Assembly (NCBI GenBank): GCA_902762495.1
Contig: CACWOL010000002.1
Coordinates: forward strand, 27,674 to 91,673
Direction: 5' to 3'
Source: an uncultured bacterium
GTDB lineage: Bacteria; Verrucomicrobiota; Lentisphaeria; Victivallales; UBA1829
Length of the DNA: 64,000 nt
Shown here: one piece after another, positions 35,516 through 44,047 of the stretch
Layout of the letters: each line of letters opens with the position of its first letter
Position numbering within the stretch: position 1 is the first letter of the stretch
Notes under the pieces: model-generated
Told to the model about the DNA's origin: nothing
The model's input: only the letters and a program-made list of their open reading frames with translations
The model's database searches: none
Made by a program: the position numbers and the translations under genes

Positions 35516-35914
35516 ATGATGAAAAAACTTGCCTGCCTCGCAGCCTGCGCCGTTGCCGCGTTCGCTCTCTCCGCCTGCTCCTCCTTCGAAATGGCCACGA
35601 ATACCAACGGCGTGAAGTTCACGACCGGCGAAGCCGAGACCCTCGGCCACGTGAACGCCGACATCTGGGGCGTGTACGTCTTCGGCCTGCCCGTGATCTC
35701 CGGCAGCTCCGTCGAACCCGGCAAATGCGTCGTCTTCAGCGACACCGTGGACACCAGCAACGCCATCTCGTTCCTGACCCACAACACCCAGAGGAAGCTC
35801 AACGCCTCCGTCATCACCGACGTCACCACCGAACGCACCACCGGCTGGCTCGTCCCCACGGTCTTCTTCTTCTACCGCGACATCCAGGTCTCCGGCAACG
35901 TCGTAAAGAAGTAA
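35516..35914 (+). CDS. small secreted lipoprotein, family not recognised
   Basis: 132 residues. Signal peptide MMKKLACLAACAVAAFALSACSSF with lipobox LSAC, so lipid attachment at Cys is expected. The mature part is mostly short beta-strand-like segments (HVNADIWGVYVFGLPVISG) and includes NTQRKLNASVITDVTTERTT and a hydrophobic VPTVFFFY. The layout resembles short lipoproteins of the TRL/DUF type whose partners are unknown. An ATG three bases on is an equal start. Confidence 0.7.
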   Translation: MMKKLACLAACAVAAFALSACSSFEMATNTNGVKFTTGEAETLGHVNADIWGVYVFGLPVISGSSVEPGKCVVFSDTVDTSNAISFLTHNTQRKLNASVITDVTTERTTGWLVPTVFFFYRDIQVSGNVVKK

Positions 35915-35930
35915 GGAGCGTCTGTCTCCT

Positions 35931-36617
35931 ATGCCTGACGCGAAAGGCAGCGGCAGTCAACGTCTGGAGAAAGTCCGGCGCAACATGCTCCGGATGACCT
36001 CTCCCGACGGGTTCGGCGACGACAGCGCGAAGGAATTCGGTTCCCTCTCCGCGATCAACGTCCCGCCGTGGCTCGCCCGTGCCGATGCGTCCTTCGACCG
36101 GGCGGTCCGTCTGATCCGGAAATCGACGCCGCCCGGCGATTCCGCGCCCGCCCCCATGATCCGCCTCGAATACTGGCGCGTGGTGAGGACGCTTCTACAG
36201 GAATCGGAGGAAAATCTCGCCTCCATCCACCACGTTTTCGAACAGGCGGAGGAAATCCCGCTGGACGTCTCCGTCTATTTGGCGTTCGTGCGGTTCCTGC
36301 TCCGCCTCGTGATGCAGATCGCGATGGCCGCGCGCTCCGGCGTCGAACTCGCCGCGGACGCACGCTGGTTCCCCTCGCCCCTCTTCCCCGCTCAGTTCCA
36401 GGATACTCTGTCCGACGCGGAAGCCGTTTTCACTGCTTCGGAAGGCCGCATCCGCCAGTTCGCGCTCGACAGCCTCGCGCTCGCCTCGCCCGCGCTCGAC
36501 AAGATACGCTCGGATTGTCAGAAGGCCCTGCCGAAAGTCGCGAAGGAACGTTATGAACGCGCATTCAAGGCGTTCACGGAGCATTTCTCGCACTTCGGGG
36601 AGGATGTGTCCGCATGA
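35931..36617 (+). CDS. hypothetical cytoplasmic protein
   Basis: 228 residues, no signal peptide or clear membrane segment. Mostly alpha-helical with hydrophobic-acidic patterning (LEYWRVVRTLLQESEENLASIHH) and a hydrophobic helix VSVYLAFVRFLLRLVMQIAM. Its stop overlaps the lepB start (ATGA), so translation is coupled to signal peptidase. I do not recognise a family. Confidence 0.65.
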   Translation: MPDAKGSGSQRLEKVRRNMLRMTSPDGFGDDSAKEFGSLSAINVPPWLARADASFDRAVRLIRKSTPPGDSAPAPMIRLEYWRVVRTLLQESEENLASIHHVFEQAEEIPLDVSVYLAFVRFLLRLVMQIAMAARSGVELAADARWFPSPLFPAQFQDTLSDAEAVFTASEGRIRQFALDSLALASPALDKIRSDCQKALPKVAKERYERAFKAFTEHFSHFGEDVSA

Positions 36618-37138
36618 CTCCTCAGAACGAGGCTCCGCAGGAGGAATCCAGTACATTCGTACGTCCGCCGAAGAAAACGGACTGGCGGACGGCCTGCATC
36701 CGCATCGGCGTCATCGCCGGCGCGACCGTCCTGGTCTGCCTCTTCGTGCTCCGCCCGATGGTCATCAACGGCGAAAGCATGATGCCCACCTATTCCAGCC
36801 GCGGCTTCACCTTCGCCTTCCTGCCCTATTTCAAGCTCTACGACCCGCAACGCCACCAGATCGTCATCCTCAAGCATGCCGGGTTCAACACCTTTCTCCT
36901 CAAACGCGTGCTCGCATTCCCCGGCGAAACGGTCGAGATGCGCAACGGCGTCCTGTACGTGAACGGCAAGGCGCTCGACGAACCGTATATGAAGAACGGA
37001 TGCAGCTGGGACATGTCCGCCCGCGAGGTGCCGAAAGGCAAGATATTCGTCCTCGGCGACAACCGTTCCATGCCCATGAAGGAGCACATGGGCGGCATGA
37101 TCGACCAAAGCCGTCTCGCAGGCGTCCCTATCTGGTGA
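36614..37138 (+). CDS. lepB: signal peptidase I
   Basis: 174 residues with one N-terminal membrane helix (IGVIAGATVLVCLFVL, ~32-47), then catalytic Ser in NGESMMPT (near 54), catalytic Lys in LLKRVLAFPGE (near 97), and the GDNRS box near 148. Compact form, lacking the large inserts of E. coli LepB. Cleaves signal peptides at the periplasmic face, fitting the many exported proteins in this window. Confidence 0.92.
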   Translation: MTPQNEAPQEESSTFVRPPKKTDWRTACIRIGVIAGATVLVCLFVLRPMVINGESMMPTYSSRGFTFAFLPYFKLYDPQRHQIVILKHAGFNTFLLKRVLAFPGETVEMRNGVLYVNGKALDEPYMKNGCSWDMSAREVPKGKIFVLGDNRSMPMKEHMGGMIDQSRLAGVPIW

Positions 37139-37144
37139 GCGCTC

Positions 37145-37693
37145 ATGGCAGGACTTCACTTCACGAAACAAAAATGGTTCGCGCTCGCCGCGGTCATTTT
37201 CGCCACGGCGGCCGCCGTCTGGTTTTTCTATTTCCGCACGGACGACGCGATCATCGTCAAAAAACGTCTCCGCGAAGCCGTCGAATTCGCCGAAAAACAG
37301 CCCAAGGGCTCCGGCTTCAATCTTCAGAGCGCGGGCATGGCGCATGCGCTCGGCGAGTTCTTCACGACGGAGACCGACGTCAGCATCTCCGGCGAATCGC
37401 GCGGCCAGACCTACACGCTGTCCGCCGACACACGCGCGCAGGTCATTTCCTCGTATTTCATGCTGCGTCCGCTAATCACGTCGCTCTCGGTCAGTCTCGC
37501 GGAGATCGAGGTCGCTTTCCTGAACGACGCTCACGATGCAGCCTCGGTCAAATGCTCCGCGATGGCGACCGGCACGACGCAGAACGGCGATTTCTTCCGC
37601 GAAGGCCGTCTGATCTCCGCCGAGATGGTCTATGACGATGGCGAATGGCGGTTCCGTTCGCTCCGGGCGGATCCGGTCGTCAGTTTCGATTGA
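37145..37693 (+). CDS. membrane-anchored NTF2-like hypothetical protein
   Basis: 182 residues: an N-terminal helix (FALAAVIFATAAAVWFFYF) and a soluble domain with AHALGEFFTTETDVSI, EIEVAFLNDAHDAASVKCSA and DDGEWRFRSLRA. The strand pattern is typical of NTF2/SnoaL-like folds; this is a weak fold impression. Starts 6 bases after lepB. Confidence 0.65.
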   Translation: MAGLHFTKQKWFALAAVIFATAAAVWFFYFRTDDAIIVKKRLREAVEFAEKQPKGSGFNLQSAGMAHALGEFFTTETDVSISGESRGQTYTLSADTRAQVISSYFMLRPLITSLSVSLAEIEVAFLNDAHDAASVKCSAMATGTTQNGDFFREGRLISAEMVYDDGEWRFRSLRADPVVSFD

Positions 37694-37728
37694 GTTTCCA
37701 TTTTAATTTGAAAGGGTTTTGATTTCCT

Positions 37729-39423
37729 ATGCTTTTATATGCAGCAGTCATCGGAGGGGTCGTCGGTTTTATCCTCGGCGCGCTCATCCTGTTCCTGTGG
37801 ATGAGGGCAAGATCGCGCACCGACGCCGCACGCATCGCCGAACTCGAATCCCGCACCGCCGCGTTCGATCAGGCGGTCGCCGACAAGGTCCGCGCGGAAA
37901 GCGCGCTCGAACAGCTCAAACTCTCCTCGCAGCGTGAACTCGAATTCGCCCGGCATGCGGCGCAGGCAGAATCGGACGCAGCAGCGAAGGCGCATGAAGC
38001 TGAACTCGCATCCGTCCGCAATCAGGCCGCCGCCGCACTTGATGCGGAGAAACGCCGTGCCGCGTCCGAGCTTGAAGCCGAACAAAGCAAATCCGCCGCG
38101 CTCCTCGATGCCGAAAAACGCCGCGCCGCCGCCGAACTTGAGGCGGAAAAATGCAAGGCGCAGTCTGAGCTCGCCGCCATGCGCGAGGCGCAGGCGCAGA
38201 TGGAGAAGGTCACGAAGGAACGCACCGAGCATCTCCGTCAGGAATTCAAAGTCCTCAGCGAGACCATCCTGAAGGAGCGCACCGAAAATCTCCAGACCGC
38301 GAACAGGGAGCAGCTCGGCGCCATCCTCGCCCCGCTCCGCGAACAGCTCGCCGTCTACAAGAAGTCCATGGACGATGTCCGCGAAAACGGCGTCAAGCTC
38401 AACGAATCCCTGAAGCACCAGTACGAATCCATGGTCAGGATGACCGAGAAGATCGGCACGGACGCGAACAACCTCGCAAACGCGCTGAAGGGCCAGAGCA
38501 AGACGCAGGGCGACTGGGGCGAAATGATCCTCGAGACCATCCTCCGCAATTCCGGCCTCGTGAAGGGCGTCCACTACCGCACGCAGGACACCATCCGCGA
38601 CGATTCCGGCAAGACGGTCAAAAGCGCGTCCGACCACATCATGCGCCCCGACGTGATCGTGAACTACCCCGACGGAAAGGCCGTCATCATCGACAGCAAG
38701 GTCAGCCTCACCGCCTACACGGACTACGTCGCGGCCGACGACCCGAAGAAACGCGAGGACGCCCTCCAGCGCCACATCCGCAGCGTCCAGGCGCACGTCG
38801 ACGAGCTCGTCAAGAAAGACTACTCCGCCTACCTCCGCAAGGGCGATTCCGTCGATTTCGTGGTCATGTTCATCCCGAACGACCCGTCGTACCAGGCCGC
38901 GCTTCAGGGCGATTCCGGCCTCTGGAACCGCGCGTTCGAGCAGCGCATCCTCATCGTGAACCCGTTCAACCTGATGACGCTCCTCTACATCATCAAGGTC
39001 GCGTGGAACCGCATGGCGCAGGAACGCAACCAGCAGGAGATCGTGAAGACCGCAGAGACCCTGCTCGCGCGCGTTCAGCGCTTCTTCGCCGTGTTCGACG
39101 ACGTCGGCCGTCAGCTCGAATCGACCGGGAAGAAGTACGAGGCCGCCGTGAAGGCGCTCAGCGGACGCCAGGGACTCCTCGGGTCCGCCGAAAAGCTCAA
39201 AGCGCTCGGTGTCCCGGCAAAGAAGGACCAGAAGATACCCGAACGCTTCACCGCCCCCGAATTCTCCTCCGACCCGCTCACGATCCTCATAAGCGAGGAC
39301 GCGGAATCCGAACCGGACGACGCCGGAACAGACGACGGTCCCGCCCTGTCTGATGAACTTGATCTGCCGCTGTCCGGCGCGGACGACGCTTCCGGCGATG
39401 CGGACGCAACCGATGAACCCTGA
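37729..39423 (+). CDS. rmuC: RmuC family DNA recombination protein
   Basis: 564 residues. N-terminal membrane helix (MLLYAAVIGGVVGFILGALI), a ~150-residue Ala/Glu/Lys coiled coil with near-repeats of LDAEKRRAAAELEAEK, then the RmuC core: GNWGE-like QGDWGEMILETILRNSGL, RPDVIVNYPDGKAVIIDSKVSL, YLRKGDSVDFVVMFIPND, ILIVNPFNLMTLLYII. The C-terminal ~50 residues are acidic. RmuC proteins limit rearrangements at inverted repeats and carry a PD-(D/E)xK-like core. Confidence 0.92.
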   Translation: MLLYAAVIGGVVGFILGALILFLWMRARSRTDAARIAELESRTAAFDQAVADKVRAESALEQLKLSSQRELEFARHAAQAESDAAAKAHEAELASVRNQAAAALDAEKRRAASELEAEQSKSAALLDAEKRRAAAELEAEKCKAQSELAAMREAQAQMEKVTKERTEHLRQEFKVLSETILKERTENLQTANREQLGAILAPLREQLAVYKKSMDDVRENGVKLNESLKHQYESMVRMTEKIGTDANNLANALKGQSKTQGDWGEMILETILRNSGLVKGVHYRTQDTIRDDSGKTVKSASDHIMRPDVIVNYPDGKAVIIDSKVSLTAYTDYVAADDPKKREDALQRHIRSVQAHVDELVKKDYSAYLRKGDSVDFVVMFIPNDPSYQAALQGDSGLWNRAFEQRILIVNPFNLMTLLYIIKVAWNRMAQERNQQEIVKTAETLLARVQRFFAVFDDVGRQLESTGKKYEAAVKALSGRQGLLGSAEKLKALGVPAKKDQKIPERFTAPEFSSDPLTILISEDAESEPDDAGTDDGPALSDELDLPLSGADDASGDADATDEP

Positions 39424-39441
39424 ACGGAAAGACCGCCTGCC

Positions 39442-41001
39442 ATGAAACTTTTCTCCGTTTTCTTCTGCCTTTTCGCTTTCGCCGCCGGACTTTTCGCCGC
39501 GCCGCCCGTCAACGAGGATTCGTGGAAACTCGCCGCACAGGGGGACAACCTCGCGCTCTCGCTCACATTGCCCGACAACGCCCACGCCTACGAAGCCTCG
39601 ACCGGCCCCGTCCTCCCCGACGGCGTCGCGCCGGTCTCCGCACCCGCCCCGAAACAGGAAAAGGACGTCGTGACCGGCGAACTCGGTTCGTTCTACGTCG
39701 GGCCGGGCGTCATCACGTGGGTCCTGCCGCAGGCCGCCGCGCTCGATGGCAAGCTCAAGGTCAAATGGCAGGTCTGCGTCGGCGAAATGTGCTACATGCC
39801 CGGCTCCGCCGAACTCGCCGTCCCCGGAGCCGCCTCAGCCACCGCTGAAACAACGTCTTCCGCTTCACCCGCCGCAGAAACGAAAGACGAATCCGCCGCC
39901 GCGGTCGAGCTTCTGCCGTTCGAACTGGTGCGCTCCGCCGACGGCTATCTCCCCGCCGAAAAATTCCTCGGTTTCCTCACCGGAGACGAATCCAAATACT
40001 CCGCGTTCACGTTCGCGGGCAAAGGCTTCCTGATGATGCTCCTGCTCGCGATCCTCGGCGGCATCGCGCTCAACCTCACGCCCTGCGTGCTGCCCCTGCT
40101 CCCGGTCAACCTCGCCATGATCGGCGCGGGCCAGGCGTCGGGCAACGGCAAGCTCACGCGCGTGTGGCACGGCATGGCGTACGGTGCGGGCATCATGATC
40201 ACCTACGGCCTGCTCGGCGTGCTCTCCGTCCTGATGGGAACCACGTTCGGCGGCATCGACTCCAGCTGGATCTTCAACGCCGCCGTCGCCGTGATCTTCG
40301 TCGTGCTCGCGCTCGCCATGTTCGACCTCTTCGTCATCGACTTCTCACGGTTCGGCGCGTCCGTCCGCATGCCCGAATCCGCCCACTTCGGCGGCATCTT
40401 CCTGATGGGCGCGCTGTCCGCCGTGCTCGCGGGCGCATGCGTCGCCCCGGTCCTCGCCGCCGCGCTCGTGCAGGCCGCGAAAATGGTCGCGCACGGCGAT
40501 TATTACGGGCTCGCCCTGCCCTTCGCGCTCGGATTCGGCATGGCGCTCCCGTGGCCCGTCGCCGCCGCCGGGATCGGACTCTTCCCGAAGCCAGGACGCT
40601 GGATGATGCGCGTGAAACAGCTCCTCGGCGTGTTCATCCTCGGGCTCGCCGCGTATTACGGCTGGACCGCCTGGACCCTCTTCGCCGACGGCCGCGCCGA
40701 AGCCGCCGGGATCGCCTCCGCGCAGGAATCCGCCGGAGCGACCGCGGAGATCAACGCCGCGCTGAAGGAATCCGCCGCCACCGGCCGCCCCGTCCTCCTC
40801 GATTTCACCGCCGCCTGGTGCAAGAACTGCAAGGCGATGGAGCTCTCCACCTTCCAGGATCCCGCGGTCAAGGCCGCCATGGACGGCATGATCTTCCTGA
40901 AAGTCCACGCCGACAAGCCCTCCGCCCCCGAGACCGCCGCCATCATGAAGGCGTTCGACGTCCCCGGCCTCCCCGCCTACCGCATCATCCGCCCAAAGTG
41001 A
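39442..41001 (+). CDS. dsbD: DsbD-type thiol:disulfide interchange protein
   Basis: 519 residues. Signal peptide (to LFAAPP), N-terminal DsbD-alpha-like domain with CVGEMCYMPG (Cys pair near 113/118), a membrane domain of eight helices with the conserved NLTPCVLPLLPVNL (near 212) and GACVAPVLAAAL (near 333), and a C-terminal thioredoxin domain with AAWCKNCKAMEL (near 457). It moves reducing power from cytoplasmic thioredoxin to periplasmic substrates such as cytochrome or disulfide-repair proteins. It ends soon after the cis-Pro region, slightly short. Confidence 0.9.
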   Translation: MKLFSVFFCLFAFAAGLFAAPPVNEDSWKLAAQGDNLALSLTLPDNAHAYEASTGPVLPDGVAPVSAPAPKQEKDVVTGELGSFYVGPGVITWVLPQAAALDGKLKVKWQVCVGEMCYMPGSAELAVPGAASATAETTSSASPAAETKDESAAAVELLPFELVRSADGYLPAEKFLGFLTGDESKYSAFTFAGKGFLMMLLLAILGGIALNLTPCVLPLLPVNLAMIGAGQASGNGKLTRVWHGMAYGAGIMITYGLLGVLSVLMGTTFGGIDSSWIFNAAVAVIFVVLALAMFDLFVIDFSRFGASVRMPESAHFGGIFLMGALSAVLAGACVAPVLAAALVQAAKMVAHGDYYGLALPFALGFGMALPWPVAAAGIGLFPKPGRWMMRVKQLLGVFILGLAAYYGWTAWTLFADGRAEAAGIASAQESAGATAEINAALKESAATGRPVLLDFTAAWCKNCKAMELSTFQDPAVKAAMDGMIFLKVHADKPSAPETAAIMKAFDVPGLPAYRIIRPK

Positions 41002-41055
41002 CGCCCGCCGGACTCCCCCCCAGCCGACTACCCCCGACACCACGGAGAATTTAAC

Positions 41056-42222
41056 ATGAAACACCGATTTTTCTTGGTCGCAGCAGCGCTTTGCGCCGCT
41101 GTCTTCAGCTGGAGCATGACAGGCTGCGGAGGAATCGATGCCTCCCCGGCCTCGGAACGGCCGGAGTCTTTTTCCGCGGATGGAGTAATCTCGAAAGAAC
41201 AAGCCACAGGTCTTCTGCAGGAGCAGATCCAGGACAATATCGAATCTTCGGAATTCAACGTCCTCGTGAACGTGACTGACGGCGACGGCAAACCGCTGAA
41301 CGGCGTCAGGCTGGAAATCGAATTCAGCCGTCCTGACATGAAATATCCTCTTTTCAGCAAAAAAAAGGAATCGAAAACAGAAGCGAAAACGATCGATTCC
41401 GAGCTCCGTATTCAGGGAAAAGGCTGGACGAATCTCAACCTCGTTTTCAGGAAAGACGGCTATTTCATCGAAAGCCGCAGATTTCAAATTGATTTCATGC
41501 GGAGCGATCCGTCGCCCGTTACGCTTGGGGAAACCCTTCGCGTGCAGATGTTCCAAAAGACTCCTTCCGCCGAAATGCTGAACGGCATCCGCGCGGACCT
41601 CAAATACGATTTCAAGGGGGAGACCAGAACGATCTGCGACCTCTCGGCGTTTCGGAAAACGGGCGCGGCGCCCAGAAAAGAGAGAAGCGAAGAGGAGAAG
41701 GACAAAGACCGTCTCAAGAAGCTGAAACAGGCGACCGCGGGCTTGAAGACGAAACCGGAAGCCGCCAAGTATATCGAGCTGGATTTCAGGCGGGACGAAC
41801 GCGGCGAAATCGTCTACGGCGATCCCCTGGCCCTGTACCGGACGATTCCGTGTCCCTCCGCGTTCATCATCCGGTTCCGCTCCGACGACCCGGACGATGG
41901 CATGATCCTGATCGATGAACTGGATCCGGATGTGACGCATGACCGGATGAAAAAAATCCATACGGCGGCCCCGGAAACAGGATATGACCAAAAGGAAATC
42001 GTAATCGAACTTGGAGAAGCGGACGCAACCGGGCACTACCCGTTCGAGTCGAAAAGAATCTACATCTTCCTGAAGTGCGGCAATCACTTCGGGAAGGCGG
42101 AAATCGAACAGATCAGTCTTTCGTTGAACCGGCGCGATCAGAAAATCGAGGGCGTCAGTACGCGTCTCGAGATATTACTCAACCAGAAGGAAGGCGACAG
42201 AAACCTGTCGTTGGGCTATTGA
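41056..42222 (+). CDS. secreted lipoprotein, family not recognised
   Basis: 388 residues. Signal peptide ending SMTGCGG suggests lipid attachment near Cys24. Residues ~70-170 have a beta-rich pattern (FNVLVNVTDGDGKPLNGVRLEIEF) like a carboxypeptidase-regulatory or Ig-like domain. A highly charged linker (KKERSEEEKDKDRLKKLK) separates it from a C-terminal part with YPFESKRIYIFLKCG. No enzyme motif. Codon use is less GC-rich than its neighbours. Confidence 0.65.
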   Translation: MKHRFFLVAAALCAAVFSWSMTGCGGIDASPASERPESFSADGVISKEQATGLLQEQIQDNIESSEFNVLVNVTDGDGKPLNGVRLEIEFSRPDMKYPLFSKKKESKTEAKTIDSELRIQGKGWTNLNLVFRKDGYFIESRRFQIDFMRSDPSPVTLGETLRVQMFQKTPSAEMLNGIRADLKYDFKGETRTICDLSAFRKTGAAPRKERSEEEKDKDRLKKLKQATAGLKTKPEAAKYIELDFRRDERGEIVYGDPLALYRTIPCPSAFIIRFRSDDPDDGMILIDELDPDVTHDRMKKIHTAAPETGYDQKEIVIELGEADATGHYPFESKRIYIFLKCGNHFGKAEIEQISLSLNRRDQKIEGVSTRLEILLNQKEGDRNLSLGY

Positions 42223-42345
42223 TGAATGGCGAAAAAACGGTAACAATGCCGGAAATTCTTCATTTGAGGCCTTGAGGTATACCCTATCTATCGTCTCCAG
42301 CCGAATGATTCCCGAAAGAAAACTTTGTTTTTTTCCGAATGGGAT

Positions 42346-42374
42346 TTGACTTTTCCCTGATTCGGACGTAATGT
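42346..42374 (+). promoter_or_regulatory. candidate sigma-70 promoter of the MNT gene
   Basis: TTGACT (42346-42351), 17-base spacer, TAATGT (42369-42374), 46 bases before the ATG. The -10 match is moderate. Confidence 0.5.
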
Positions 42375-42419
42375 ATAGACATTGAACAGGAAACGCATTT
42401 TAACGCAGGAGATAAAACG

Positions 42420-42710
42420 ATGTGCCAGCTCGATAGATTGCGTCGTTTAAGAGGCGGAATCTATGAGATCGCCAGAAAACACAAGGCCGGCAAGGTCTAT
42501 GTGTTCGGTTCCTGCGCCCGCAAGGAAGAGACCCCCGACAGCGACGTCGATTTCATCGTCGAATTTCACGGAGCGTCCGCCTTTGACCACATGCGCCTTG
42601 AGCTTGAATGGTCTGAATTCCTGAAGATGCCTGTAGACGTGGTATCGATGGGAGCTCTGGGACAGGATTATTTCGCGGAACAGGTCCGCAAGGAAATGGT
42701 GCGTCTTTAA
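42420..42710 (+). CDS. MNT-type minimal nucleotidyltransferase
   Basis: 96 residues with AGGAG upstream. The pol-beta superfamily active site is intact: VFGSCARKEE followed by SDVDFIVEF (GS...DxD near 27-45). Such proteins are usually the MntA antitoxin of HEPN-MNT pairs, adenylylating a HEPN toxin. No HEPN partner (RxxxxH) is encoded next to it; the next gene is an alpha/beta hydrolase. It may be an orphan or act on a distant partner. Confidence 0.85.
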   Translation: MCQLDRLRRLRGGIYEIARKHKAGKVYVFGSCARKEETPDSDVDFIVEFHGASAFDHMRLELEWSEFLKMPVDVVSMGALGQDYFAEQVRKEMVRL

Positions 42711-42790
42711 TCCCAAAAACGTACGCACAAAAGACGGGCAGAACTGATATTTTTTCCTCCTCGCATAACTTCAAAAAGAAAGGCTATACC

Positions 42791-43834
42791 ATGAAGTTGT
42801 CAGGCAAGAGAATCCGGCGGATTTTGATCGTATGTTTAACGGCGGTGTGCCTTGTGCTCCTGCTCTGCGCGGGATGCGTAAGGAACGCCCTTCAGAAAAA
42901 CCTCCGGCAGGGCGGCTACATGGAGTCGTGGAGCGAGGACGACGGCCGCGTGCTCTCCGGCCTCTCCTACGGCAAGGAAGCCTCGAACAAGTACGACCTG
43001 TATCTCCCGAAAGACCTCGACCCGAAGGCGGACGCGCCGCTTCTGCTCCTGATCCACGGCGGATCCTGGACCGAGGGGAGCCGCAGCGACATGGCATATG
43101 CCTGCAAGTATTACGCGAAAAACGGCTGCATCACGGCCACCATGGATTATTCCCTGGTCTCGGACAAGAACGACGTCACGATCAAGACCATGCTCGACGA
43201 GATCACGGCGTGCATCGCCGCGCTCAAACAGAGGCTCGCGAAGGAAGGCTGTCAAGCCCCGAAACTCGCCGTCGGCGGCTTCTCCGCGGGCGGACACCTG
43301 GCGCTGCTGTACGCCTATTCCCGCGCCTCGGAATCCGCCATCCCGGTCGCGTTCGTGTTCGACAAGGTCGGCCCGGTGTCGTTCCACATGGAATTCTGGG
43401 GCGACCGGATCGCCGCGATGCTGATCGGCTACGGCGCGCGCGTCGCGGTCGACCCGAAGAAACTCGACACGCCCGAGTTGAAGGCGGCGGCGGACACGCT
43501 TTCCCCGCTTCACTTCGTCAATGAAAAATCCGTTCCGACCGTCTTCGCCTACGGCGGGAAGGACGATCTCGTCAAGCCGATTCACCGCGACGAGCTCGCG
43601 AAGGCGCTGGAAACGCACCACGTCCCGAACGTCCGTGTCGATTTCCCGAACTCCAACCACATGCTCTGGGACGACCCGGACAGCACGGAGACCTTCCGCA
43701 AGGCCGTCCTCCAATACTGCGACAAGTACATGAACCGGAAGCCGCCGGCCGGGAAAAAAGAAGTATCGAAGCCCGCGGAACAGAAGGATGAGGAGAGGCA
43801 GCCCGATCTGAAGGAAAAGGATGAGGCGAAATAA
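42791..43834 (+). CDS. BD-FAE-like alpha/beta hydrolase lipoprotein
   Basis: 347 residues. N-terminal hydrophobic segment ending LLLCAGCV is lipobox-like. Esterase motifs: oxyanion HGGSW (near 79), nucleophile elbow GGFSAGGH (near 160), Asp in YGGKDDLV (near 257) and His in NSNHMLW (near 290). This fits the BD-FAE/carboxylesterase group that removes acyl or feruloyl groups from polysaccharides. The C-terminal ~35 residues are a charged Lys/Glu tail of unknown use. Confidence 0.85.
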   Translation: MKLSGKRIRRILIVCLTAVCLVLLLCAGCVRNALQKNLRQGGYMESWSEDDGRVLSGLSYGKEASNKYDLYLPKDLDPKADAPLLLLIHGGSWTEGSRSDMAYACKYYAKNGCITATMDYSLVSDKNDVTIKTMLDEITACIAALKQRLAKEGCQAPKLAVGGFSAGGHLALLYAYSRASESAIPVAFVFDKVGPVSFHMEFWGDRIAAMLIGYGARVAVDPKKLDTPELKAAADTLSPLHFVNEKSVPTVFAYGGKDDLVKPIHRDELAKALETHHVPNVRVDFPNSNHMLWDDPDSTETFRKAVLQYCDKYMNRKPPAGKKEVSKPAEQKDEERQPDLKEKDEAK

Positions 43835-43929
43835 GCCGTTTCATCTGTCCGTCTTCGTCACAAATATTCCGCCTCGATCCATTTTGAAATGCCGCAAATA
43901 AAGCATCAAAAAAAAGCTTTTTTGCAAAC

Positions 43930-43957
43930 TTGACATCTGGTCAAAACATGCTATAGT
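43930..43957 (+). promoter_or_regulatory. sigma-70 promoter of the 1284-residue lipoprotein gene
   Basis: Consensus TTGACA (43930-43935), 16-base spacer, TATAGT (43952-43957). The transcript would have an ~84-base leader with AAGGAG before the ATG at 44048. The rest of 43835-44047 is AT-rich with a short A/T inverted repeat near 43908-43923. Confidence 0.75.
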
Positions 43958-44047
43958 ATCCTAAAAAACAACTCCATTTTTCTAAAAAAGCAATCCCCGC
44001 CTGACCGCGGCAGACGATTTTTCCCCATTTTCAACAAGGAGCAGACC

